The position numbers and the translations under genes are program-made. A stretch of 64,000 nucleotides of DNA from Bacillus proteolyticus (GTDB lineage Bacteria > Bacillota > Bacilli > Bacillales > Bacillaceae_G). The stretch is from contig NZ_MACH01000002.1 of the NCBI RefSeq assembly GCF_001884065.1, positions 1 to 64,000 of the forward strand, given 5' to 3'. Below, piece after piece: positions 45,995-53,385 of this stretch (position 1 is the first letter of the stretch; every line of letters begins with the position of its first letter). The notes under the pieces are model-generated. The model searched no databases, had not been told where the DNA came from, and saw nothing but the letters and a program-made list of their open reading frames with translations.

Positions 45995-47154
45995 TGTCCA
46001 TCCCCCCGATATGTTGAATACTCCCCAGCAATCTCTCCTTTTTTAACGCGATACAAAACAGGAAAGCGTTCACATAACTCTCCAGCTTTACTATGGCGAA
46101 ACAAGATAGAATCTCCTATATCCACCCGTTCCTCACCGTTATAAAAAATTGGCGTTTGCACTTCACCAGCACCTTCTAACGCTAATAGTCTTGCACCACC
46201 CGGCCTCCAAATCTCAGGCTCTTTATCTTTACCAACTGCGCCTGAAGCAATATATCCACCACCGAGGCAAGTATAAATACACGGAGCTGGTTTACGCACA
46301 ACGGGTAAAGCAAATCCGACAGCTGGCTGAAATTGTACTTCTTTATAATAATCAAATAGTTTCGGGGAATAAAAAGCAGAACCTATTGTAATCTCTGAAA
46401 CTGAGTTATCTTGCTCAGTTGTTTTTATACTTCCTGTTCCTCCCCCATTTACAAATCTTAGTTTAATACCAAGGTTTTGTATTTCTTTTACGATACGTCC
46501 TCTTCTTTCTTTAACCTCTAATACTGATTTCTTCTTTAAATACGAAACCACTTTACTTTTCATCCATTGCTTCGGTATATGATCCCCCACCCCAGCAATT
46601 TGGGCCTCATATCCCATTACACCATCTAGTATTAAATATGATGAGCCCTTCACCTTTCCTACTATTTTCAAAGCACTCTGTACGTCTTTTACCGGGGATC
46701 TTTTTACACCAAAATGAAATTTTAAAAAACGACTACTCATATCAATATCCAAACAAACGCGAAAACAACCTTTAGACTTCTCAGCAATTTTTTCTAAATA
46801 AACAATATGTTCTTCACAATCCATCATACAAGTTATACTGAGTCCTTGCTTTGTTAGCAAACTAATTTCATATAAAGCTCTTTCATCATAAGCAGGATAT
46901 CCGAGCAATAAATCATTAAATCCTTGTTCAATTAAAAACAAAGCTTCTCTAGGGGAAAAACACATAATACCTTGAAACCGATCATTTGTAGCCAAAATCT
47001 TTTTCATAATTGGAACAGAGCGTAATGATTTACTCGCTATACGAATCTTCTTATCTCCACTTAACTCTATAATCGATTGAATATTTCTCTCTAAAGCCAG
47101 TTCATCTAAAAATGCACACGGTAATGGAACTTCCTTAAAAATTCCTCTATCCAC
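45982..47154 (-). CDS. PLP-dependent amino acid deaminase/aldolase-like protein
   Basis: This 390-residue protein resembles the alanine racemase N-terminal barrel of D-threonine aldolase and D-serine deaminase enzymes. The PLP-lysine region reads IRIASKSLRSVPI (about residues 36-48). A later LRFVNGGGTGSIKTT is the phosphate-binding loop. The C-terminal domain holds PCIYTCLGGGYIASG. GTG start with GAGGAG eight bases upstream. It is upstream of and overlaps the lactone oxidase gene; the same pairing is known from actinobacteria, suggesting a shared pathway that remains undefined. Confidence 0.82.
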   Translation of the reverse strand: MDRGIFKEVPLPCAFLDELALERNIQSIIELSGDKKIRIASKSLRSVPIMKKILATNDRFQGIMCFSPREALFLIEQGFNDLLLGYPAYDERALYEISLLTKQGLSITCMMDCEEHIVYLEKIAEKSKGCFRVCLDIDMSSRFLKFHFGVKRSPVKDVQSALKIVGKVKGSSYLILDGVMGYEAQIAGVGDHIPKQWMKSKVVSYLKKKSVLEVKERRGRIVKEIQNLGIKLRFVNGGGTGSIKTTEQDNSVSEITIGSAFYSPKLFDYYKEVQFQPAVGFALPVVRKPAPCIYTCLGGGYIASGAVGKDKEPEIWRPGGARLLALEGAGEVQTPIFYNGEERVDIGDSILFRHSKAGELCERFPVLYRVKKGEIAGEYSTYRGDGQCFL

Positions 47155-47224
47155 ATTTTTCTCTCCTCTTCTATATATGTCTTATACATATTGGAAAGAA
47201 AAAATGATTTTCCTGTTTTCAAAT

Positions 47225-47259
47225 AAAAAAAGTTTCTTCTTCACGAAGAAACTTTTTTT
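47225..47259 (-). terminator. Terminator of the plc-sph operon
   Basis: AAAAAAAGTTTCTTC and GAAGAAACTTTTTTT flank a five-base loop just past the sph stop codon. Confidence 0.9.
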
Positions 47260-47267
47260 AGACTACT

Positions 47268-48269
47268 CTACTTCATAGAAATAGTGGCCTCTACTGGATA
47301 ATGATCAGAGTAATCATTATATGTATATTTTTTGAACCATGACGTAACAGTCCATTGTGGCGATTTCGGCTGTAACACCTTATTCTCTATATACGATGGA
47401 TTCGCATGGTCCTTACTTGTAATAATATAATCTAAATACTCGGCAAGGCTATCGGGGAAGTTATATTTCGCAATACTGTTTGTCGTCGCATCCCAAGTCG
47501 TAGTATGCCCAGTATAAGATGGAATAGAAGCGTGCAATGTTTTGAACATGGATGCGTACTCTGAGTCACTATTGTTCTCAGCATTTATTTTATTCACATT
47601 CATATCACCACCAATTAACACATACTCGTTATTTGGTATATTTTTATTTTTAATAAAATCTTGAATTTCTTGTAGCTGTTTTGTACGTACAGATGCTGGC
47701 GAAGTGTTTCCACACATACTATCTTCAGCTTGTAAATGAGTCCCAATCACATGTACAAAACGATCATTTTTCTTAACTTTTGTGTATACAAACCCTTTAT
47801 TTGATAAGTTATCTGGTCCACAGCCTTTTTCGAATACATATTGAATTTTTTCAACAATTGGCCATTTACTCACAATCGCTACACCTCCATCTTCAGGAGT
47901 CGAAGATGAATAGTTTCCTAACGTCTTATCCCACTCGCTTCCACTACTACGACCTAATACTGCCGTTTGATTTGGATATTCTTTCTTCAAATTTCCTAAT
48001 AAGCGATTTGAAGCACTATTATCAAACACTTCATTTAATATAACAACATCTTGATTCTTTATATAATCTGCCGCTCCAATTAAATCAGCACGCTGAATTT
48101 GTCCCCAGTTGGGATATAGATTTGTTGATAGCATGTACACATTATGCGTCATAACTTTTAACGTATCATTTTGATTTGTGGACATTTCTGCTTGAACGGA
48201 AGATCCACTATATAAAGCTGCTAGACTTATTCCAAAGCTAAGTACACCTTTTAACAATTTACTTTTCAC
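47268..48269 (-). CDS. sph: Sphingomyelinase C (secreted)
   Basis: This 333-residue secreted hydrolase splits sphingomyelin into ceramide and phosphocholine and is a haemolytic virulence factor. The signal peptide is residues 1-27 (SVQA), leaving a 306-residue mature enzyme. It belongs to the DNase I-like Mg2+ phosphodiesterase fold. Mature Glu53 (VILNEVFDN), His151 (GTHLQAED region), Asp195 (GGDMNVN region) and His296 (SDHYPVE) are in place. With the preceding phospholipase it forms cereolysin AB. It is the second gene of a PlcR-controlled operon. Confidence 0.96.
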   Translation of the reverse strand: MKSKLLKGVLSFGISLAALYSGSSVQAEMSTNQNDTLKVMTHNVYMLSTNLYPNWGQIQRADLIGAADYIKNQDVVILNEVFDNSASNRLLGNLKKEYPNQTAVLGRSSGSEWDKTLGNYSSSTPEDGGVAIVSKWPIVEKIQYVFEKGCGPDNLSNKGFVYTKVKKNDRFVHVIGTHLQAEDSMCGNTSPASVRTKQLQEIQDFIKNKNIPNNEYVLIGGDMNVNKINAENNSDSEYASMFKTLHASIPSYTGHTTTWDATTNSIAKYNFPDSLAEYLDYIITSKDHANPSYIENKVLQPKSPQWTVTSWFKKYTYNDYSDHYPVEATISMK

Positions 48270-48298
48270 GAGTCATACCTCCATGTATTGTATAGTGA

Positions 48299-48340
48299 TA
48301 AAAAGGCCAAATACTCTATTCTGAGATTTGACCTTTCTCC
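48299..48340 (-). other. Intercistronic hairpin between plc and sph
   Basis: On the minus strand AGGTCAAAT pairs with ATTTGGCCT, followed by TTTTTATC. One mismatch and a large loop make it a weak terminator. It could attenuate sph relative to plc, or protect the plc message. Confidence 0.5.
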
Positions 48341-48345
48341 AATAC

Positions 48346-49197
48346 TTAACGATTTCCGTACGTATCAAACCAAAGCTGAATATATCCAGCTGTTACACGT
48401 TGCGCTTCCGTTAATCGCTTACCGGTCATTGGTGTAACTTCAGCACGCCATTTGTCCGCATAACTTTGTGATACAGCAGCTTTTACAAACCAACTTTTCG
48501 TATTACTATTTACAATGCCAGGGTAATCTTGCTTCGCAGCCACTGCCGCCCCATGAATCCAATCTTCAGGGTTCGTACCTTTCCAGTTCCAATATCCATT
48601 TCCGTCCGTTACTTTGTAATTATCTTTAATTGTATCTACAAAGTTTTCATATTTAGAATGGAATCCTTGTGGATAAGAAATATTCGTAAAGTTTGCTGCA
48701 TGCATCGGTTGATTTACATCTCCTAAATAATGAAGTGATAACCCTAAATAGAAGAATGCTTGTTTCATATCTTTATTTTTATAAGATTCACCAGCTAATT
48801 TAAAATACTTAGCTCCAGTTTCCTTCGCTTGCTTTGCAAGTGGAATGTATGTACTTCCATTGTCTGGATCATAGAAATGCGACGTAAATGTACTATTGTC
48901 ATAATAAGGATTTTCATAATCAGCAGAATAAATGCCATTTTCTAAATCTGTGCGCCATTCATTTAATAGTGCAACTTGATCTTGTTTTACAATTGTCGTA
49001 TTACGGGACATAATATCAATTGCACGATTCACGATCCATAAATGAGAGTTTACACCTTCTGAGTGTTTATCTTCAGCGGACCAATATTGAATAATCTGTA
49101 CTCTATTCCCTCCATCATTTTCATGTGCAAAAGCTACATTTTGTAACGGAGCTGCTAACGTAATAGCTGCTGCTAAAGCAAGAACTTTCTTTTTCAT
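48346..49197 (-). CDS. plcB: Phosphatidylcholine-preferring phospholipase C (secreted)
   Basis: This 283-residue zinc enzyme cleaves phosphatidylcholine and other phospholipids of host membranes. Residues 1-24 are a signal peptide, 25-38 a propeptide, and the mature enzyme begins at Trp39 (WSAEDKHSEG), whose amino end ligates zinc. The other zinc ligands are the His of HSEG, the Asp and His of the LHYLGDVNQPMHAANF region, and the His/Glu of GFHSKYENFV. It is also called plc or cerA. It is first in the operon with sph; an exact PlcR box lies 124 bases upstream of the ATG. Confidence 0.97.
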   Translation of the reverse strand: MKKKVLALAAAITLAAPLQNVAFAHENDGGNRVQIIQYWSAEDKHSEGVNSHLWIVNRAIDIMSRNTTIVKQDQVALLNEWRTDLENGIYSADYENPYYDNSTFTSHFYDPDNGSTYIPLAKQAKETGAKYFKLAGESYKNKDMKQAFFYLGLSLHYLGDVNQPMHAANFTNISYPQGFHSKYENFVDTIKDNYKVTDGNGYWNWKGTNPEDWIHGAAVAAKQDYPGIVNSNTKSWFVKAAVSQSYADKWRAEVTPMTGKRLTEAQRVTAGYIQLWFDTYGNR

Positions 49198-49320
49198 CTG
49201 AAATCCTCCATTTTATAATTAAGTTATTGTAAATATTTTGTTAAGATCCTACGATGTCTTTCGGTTAACTTATGATTAGAATATCCCACCTTTCATTGAA
49301 TTTCTATTATTAAATCAAAA

Positions 49321-49336
49321 TATGCAAATGTTCATA
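49321..49336 (-). promoter_or_regulatory. PlcR box upstream of plcB-sph
   Basis: TATGCAAATGTTCATA matches the PlcR consensus TATGNANNNNTNCATA at every fixed position. It should drive the plcB-sph operon at the start of stationary phase when PlcR and PapR are active. Confidence 0.92.
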
Positions 49337-49433
49337 TCACTATAACTTTATACATAGTGAACGTAATGAATGAATGCACTTACATTGTAATAAATTATTG
49401 TTAAGCTACTGCAAATACTTGTCTAAACTAATG

Positions 49434-49473
49434 TAAAAAAAGAGTAAAGCGATTAACCGCTTTACTCTTTTTT
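49434..49473 (-). terminator. Terminator of the NaK channel gene
   Basis: AAAAAGAGTAAAGCG and CGCTTTACTCTTTTT flank a short loop. It contains the channel's stop codon, so the hairpin begins inside the coding sequence. Confidence 0.9.
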
Positions 49474-49806
49474 TCTTTTCGATAATATACTTGGCAGTTG
49501 CACATTAACTGCCAATTTATGAATAAATCCAAACACTAATCCAATCCCGATAAATATGTATAAGATCGTAAACACCTTTCCAAAATCAGTTTGCGGACTA
49601 AAATTTCCATCACCGACAGTCGTCAACGTGACCACACTAAAATATAGAGCGTCAAGAGGACGTAATCCTTCAACTGTACTATAAAAAATCGTCCCCGATG
49701 TTAATGTCAAAATTGTTAATACGAATAACACTTGAAACTCTTTATCTTTCCATGCTCGTAAACAGGCTCTTAACATTCGTTTCAATGTCAACATAAATGA
49801 AAGCAT
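49462..49806 (-). CDS. nak: NaK non-selective cation channel
   Basis: This 114-residue two-helix channel subunit matches the structurally known B. cereus NaK channel almost completely from memory. The selectivity filter is TVGDG at residues 63-67, where potassium channels have TVGYG; the change makes the pore conduct both Na+ and K+. An amphipathic N-terminal helix (1-20), outer helix (about 25-45), pore helix and inner helix (about 77-100) are visible. The ATG at 49806 (MLSFMLTLKR) follows GGAAGGGGAAG and is preferred to the TTG seven codons earlier. It is monocistronic. Confidence 0.94.
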   Translation of the reverse strand: MLSFMLTLKRMLRACLRAWKDKEFQVLFVLTILTLTSGTIFYSTVEGLRPLDALYFSVVTLTTVGDGNFSPQTDFGKVFTILYIFIGIGLVFGFIHKLAVNVQLPSILSKRKKE

Positions 49807-49871
49807 TGGACTTCCCCTTCCAAACAAAAATACCTTTAGTTAAAGGAAAGTCTATCACCTTTCAGTATAGA

Positions 49872-49913
49872 AAAAAAGTAGCCCTTTTCTATTTCTAGAA
49901 AAGAGCTACTTTC
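49872..49913 (-). terminator. Terminator of the butanediol dehydrogenase gene
   Basis: On the minus strand AAAGTAGCTCTTTTCT and AGAAAAGGGCTACTTT pair with one mismatch and are followed by TTTT. Confidence 0.87.
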
Positions 49914-49925
49914 TTCTATTATATA

Positions 49926-50978
49926 TTATTTAGGTGAAACAAGAATTTTCACTTGTGTTTTATCTTTTACAAGTGCTTCAAAGCCTTCTTCAACAACTTG
50001 GTCCACTGTAATTTTTTTCGTAATTAATTTCTCTGCTTGAATTTGGCCAGAGCTAATTAATTTAATAACAGCTGGGAATATATGACGATATCCAAGAATA
50101 CCGATAACTTCTTTTTCTTTTAATACAAGGTTGTTCGGAGTAATTGTCGCATCTTTTTCCCACACACTAACAATTACTGTTTGACCTTCAAAGCTTGTAC
50201 TTTCAATCGCTTGACGAAGTACAACTTCAACACCTGTTACTTCAAAGCTCACATTTACACCTAAACCATTGGTTAAGTTGCGAATTTCTGCTAGTACATC
50301 TTGAGTTGCTGGGTTTAATACGTAATCCGCACCTGCTAATTTCGCTAACTCTTGACGTTCTTTAGAAAGTTCAACTGCGATAACAGGAGTTGCTCCTGCT
50401 GCTTTTGCTGCTTGGATAACAAGAAGTCCAATTGGACCACAACCAAATACTGCTACTGCTTTCCCTTCTTTTAATTTACTTTGACGTACTGCATGAACTG
50501 CTACTGCTGCTGGTTCTACAAGCGCACCTTGTTCATACGTCATTTCGTCTGGAATATGATGAACCATATCTTCTGGTACTACTGTATATTCAGAGAAACC
50601 ACCACCGTCTCCACCAAGACCGTGGAAAACAAGTTGTTCACAAACATTGTAATGTCCATGTTTACAAGCTTCACATTTACCACAAGAATAAATTGGTTCT
50701 ACAACAACGCGGTCTCCCACTTTATGAGATGTAACGCCTTCACCGATTTCTACTACCTCACCGCTAAACTCATGACCTAAAATAACTGGTGCTTTCACAT
50801 GTGTTAATGGGTGCTCTTCTGTTGGAATAAAAATTGGTCCTGCTAAATATTCATGCAAGTCTGTCCCGCAGATACCACACCATTTAACTTTAATTTTCAC
50901 TGCTCCTGGTCGTATAGTTGGTTCCGGTACTTCTTCTACTCGTACATCACGTTGATTATGCCAAAGTAATGCTTTCAT
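49926..50978 (-). CDS. bdhA: (R,R)-butanediol dehydrogenase / zinc-dependent alcohol dehydrogenase
   Basis: This 350-residue cytoplasmic enzyme interconverts acetoin and 2,3-butanediol with NAD(H). The catalytic zinc motif is CGICGTDLHEY with GHEFSGEVVEIG. The structural zinc cysteines are in CGKCEACKHGHYNVC. The cofactor site is VFGCGPIGLL. The ATG at 50978 is nine bases after GAGGG and gives the usual MKALLWH start. BdhA-type assignment is based on length and this start; a sorbitol-type dehydrogenase is the main alternative. It acts in overflow metabolism. Confidence 0.88.
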   Translation of the reverse strand: MKALLWHNQRDVRVEEVPEPTIRPGAVKIKVKWCGICGTDLHEYLAGPIFIPTEEHPLTHVKAPVILGHEFSGEVVEIGEGVTSHKVGDRVVVEPIYSCGKCEACKHGHYNVCEQLVFHGLGGDGGGFSEYTVVPEDMVHHIPDEMTYEQGALVEPAAVAVHAVRQSKLKEGKAVAVFGCGPIGLLVIQAAKAAGATPVIAVELSKERQELAKLAGADYVLNPATQDVLAEIRNLTNGLGVNVSFEVTGVEVVLRQAIESTSFEGQTVIVSVWEKDATITPNNLVLKEKEVIGILGYRHIFPAVIKLISSGQIQAEKLITKKITVDQVVEEGFEALVKDKTQVKILVSPK

Positions 50979-51203
50979 TTTAAACATCCCTCTCTATGTA
51001 TATACTTAACCTGGTGAAGTTTACAAATCTATTATAGTACTTCTATCCATATATTTCAAAAAAACAATCTCATTTCCACTAATTTTTAACAAATAACGTT
51101 CAATATTTTGTCACTTTGTACTTTTTTCCACATCTGTTAATTCAATTTCATTGCAGTTGAAATTAGCATTATGCCATAATAGCATAGGAGAGGTGAATAT
51201 CGC

Positions 51204-52358
51204 TTGAAATATTTTATTTACTTTATTGTTATCGTAGCGTTTTTAGATACATTTTCACAATTACCTATTATGAGTACTTTCGCTCAAAGTCTTGGAGGAA
51301 CCCCTCTTGTTATCGGACTAGTTGTCGGTATGTACTCATTCGCTAATATGATCGGTAATATTATTGCTGGAGCCGCTGTCGATAAATTTGGCGCAAAAAA
51401 AATCCTTTATATAAGCATGGGAATTACGAGTTTCATAGTCTTGTTATACACCGTTGTTCAAAGTGGTGAACAACTATTAGTTGTGCGCTTTATGCACGGT
51501 TTTAGTGACGGATTTTTAATTCCTGCTGCCTTTACATTTTTATCAAAGCAAACGAATTCAGCAAGGCAAGGTAAGGCAATGGCTCTATCTGGTGCTGCTG
51601 TTGGAACAGCTGCAATCGTAGGACCTGCTTTCAGCGGTATTATGAAAGCAACAGCTGGTATAGAGTGGGTGTTCATTACTATTTCTATTTTAATGGTCCT
51701 TGGTACAATCGTATCTCTATTCTTCTTACCAAATAACGTATCAAGAAAAGATACATCAAGAACTCAAATGATGAACAAAGAAGATATGATTGTACTATTG
51801 AAATCCGAACCGTTATTACAAGCATATATTGGTGCTTTCACACTAATGTTTTCACAGGGGATTGTCACTTATATGTTACCTGTAAAAGTTGAGGCGTTAG
51901 CACTTAAAGCATCTACAACAGGCATGATGTTAAGTGTATTCGGAATTACCGCTATCCTCTTCTTCTTACTGCCAACAAATCGCATTTACGATCGATTTAA
52001 TCGTTCAAAACTAATGCTAATCGGGATTGCAGTAATGGCACTAGCATTATCTTTACTCGGATTATTTGCAACAAAAGGCATGCTCTTTATCGTTATGATG
52101 ATTTATGGAATTGGGTTCGCTATCCTTTTCCCAGCAATTAATGCTCTACTTGTTGAAAATACGACAGATAATAATCGCGGGAAAGCATTCGGGTTGTTTT
52201 ATGCATTCTTCTCGTTAGGAGTTGTTGCTGGATCCTTTACAGTTGGAGCAATCGGAGCATCACCTAGCGCTAGCTTCGTTATCGGAACTGCATTCTTGTT
52301 AACATTTGCTGGAATGATTTTTGTAAGAAGCAAAGTAAAAAAGACAATGATGGGTTAA
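51204..52358 (+). CDS. MFS transporter, drug-exporter-like
   Basis: This 384-residue 12-helix transporter has the MFS motif A in GAAVDKFGAKKILYI (after TM2) and a shorter, related loop NRIYDRFNRSKLMLI in the second half. The TTG start follows GGAGAGGTGA. The N-terminal half has FMHGFSDGFLIPAA with the family Arg/Gly pattern. Substrate unknown. It stands alone. Confidence 0.85.
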   Translation: MKYFIYFIVIVAFLDTFSQLPIMSTFAQSLGGTPLVIGLVVGMYSFANMIGNIIAGAAVDKFGAKKILYISMGITSFIVLLYTVVQSGEQLLVVRFMHGFSDGFLIPAAFTFLSKQTNSARQGKAMALSGAAVGTAAIVGPAFSGIMKATAGIEWVFITISILMVLGTIVSLFFLPNNVSRKDTSRTQMMNKEDMIVLLKSEPLLQAYIGAFTLMFSQGIVTYMLPVKVEALALKASTTGMMLSVFGITAILFFLLPTNRIYDRFNRSKLMLIGIAVMALALSLLGLFATKGMLFIVMMIYGIGFAILFPAINALLVENTTDNNRGKAFGLFYAFFSLGVVAGSFTVGAIGASPSASFVIGTAFLLTFAGMIFVRSKVKKTMMG

Positions 52359-52379
52359 TTCCATCATTGTCTTTTTTTT
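52337..52379 (+). terminator. Terminator between the MFS gene and a convergent gene
   Basis: AAAAAAGACAATGATGG and CCATCATTGTCTTTTTT flank a seven-base loop that holds the MFS stop codon. It also reaches the end of the leftward membrane-protein gene. Confidence 0.9.
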
Positions 52380-52707
52380 AAAATGCGTATTGATATAACC
52401 CGTAATATAACGGAAGCGTTGGAATAATCCCAATTAATTTAAATACAAAAGGCAACGATTCATTCTTCTCTTCATATAAGCGTAAAATAAAAACTGCACT
52501 CAAAGTCCAAATAATGCTAAACACAAAGATGCATTGCCAAACGATTGGGGTTAATATTTCTACATCGAAGACAAAACCAAATAGCCCTATCCACGTAATA
52601 ATGGACACTACAAAATCAAACTTTTGAATTGGTGTTTGAAACATCCCTCTTATTAATGAAGTAATAGCTAATATCGCTACAATGACTAAATAAATTTTCC
52701 ACAACAT
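52378..52707 (-). CDS. Small four-helix membrane protein, function unknown
   Basis: This 109-residue protein has hydrophobic segments at about 3-20, 29-47, 52-72 and 88-107 and no known motif. It follows the zinc-ribbon membrane protein by 16 bases on the same strand, so the two probably share a transcript. Confidence 0.7.
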   Translation of the reverse strand: MLWKIYLVIVAILAITSLIRGMFQTPIQKFDFVVSIITWIGLFGFVFDVEILTPIVWQCIFVFSIIWTLSAVFILRLYEEKNESLPFVFKLIGIIPTLPLYYGLYQYAF

Positions 52708-52723
52708 AATGATAAGCTCCTGT

Positions 52724-53065
52724 TCAATTTTTCACTTTCAATAAACCATACTTAATAAACAATCTGGCATTATATTTTTCATAGAAATAATACAACGGAT
52801 AACAAAATAAGAAGAAAATAAGTACGGTTGGTACATTGTCTATAATAGAAAAATATTTTCCTAGCAATTCTTTAATACTCTCACCAATAATAATAAACAG
52901 TGGAATTATACAAATTGCCGCTAATATTAAACATGGTGTTATCCTTATTTCTTTCAGCTTCACCTTACAATGTGGACACCTTAATGAAAAAAGATGTGGG
53001 ATATCGATAATATGTTGTGCAGTAATATTTCCTTCACACTGTGGGCAGACAATTGTTTCTTTCAT
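52724..53065 (-). CDS. Zinc-ribbon membrane protein, function unknown
   Basis: This 113-residue protein has an N-terminal four-Cys zinc ribbon (CPQC at residues 7-10 and CPHC at about 30-33) followed by two hydrophobic helices (about 44-65 and 78-98) and a basic tail. AGGAGGAG precedes the ATG. An intrinsic-terminator-like hairpin lies about 25 bases upstream of the Shine-Dalgarno. It leads a two-gene unit with the small membrane protein. No function is recognised. Confidence 0.75.
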   Translation of the reverse strand: MKETIVCPQCEGNITAQHIIDIPHLFSLRCPHCKVKLKEIRITPCLILAAICIIPLFIIIGESIKELLGKYFSIIDNVPTVLIFFLFCYPLYYFYEKYNARLFIKYGLLKVKN

Positions 53066-53090
53066 TTATAACTCCTCCTTTCTACTCAAA

Positions 53091-53122
53091 AAAAAAAGCT
53101 CTATCGAATAGAGATTTTTTTC
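53091..53122 (-). terminator. Terminator-like hairpin in the leader of the zinc-ribbon gene
   Basis: On the minus strand CTCTATTCGATAGAG forms a tight hairpin followed by about ten T, directly before AAAGGAGGAG. No gene end lies nearby, since the inhA terminator is 225 bases away. It may act as a leader attenuator. The stem is short. Confidence 0.55.
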
Positions 53123-53345
53123 GCCTAATATATATTACTTTTGCATATAACCAAGTAATACTGTAAATAAACTTATGTATAAAAGCAATACTACTTTCTC
53201 CCTTAAAAAAATAAACTAAATAAATACTGACGATACTTCGACAATTTCCTCGGAAATATTTCCTTTCCCCACATAATTTGATACACTATACATGAATTAA
53301 CAGTTGTATTACACGAGCTAAAATAATAACTTACTGTACAAATTA
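53123..53345. other. Intergenic stretch upstream of the zinc-ribbon gene
   Basis: Together with the two flanking hairpins this completes a 320-base gap between inhA and the zinc-ribbon gene. No coding frame with a Shine-Dalgarno and no recognised operator was found; a leftward promoter for the zinc-ribbon unit is expected here but could not be assigned. Confidence 0.4.
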
Positions 53346-53379
53346 AAAAGCACACTCTTCATATGAAGAATGTGCTTTT
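53346..53379 (-). terminator. Terminator of inhA
   Basis: On the minus strand AAAAGCACATTCTTC and GAAGAGTGTGCTTTT pair with one wobble and are followed by TTAATTT. Confidence 0.85.
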
Positions 53380-53385
53380 ATTTTA

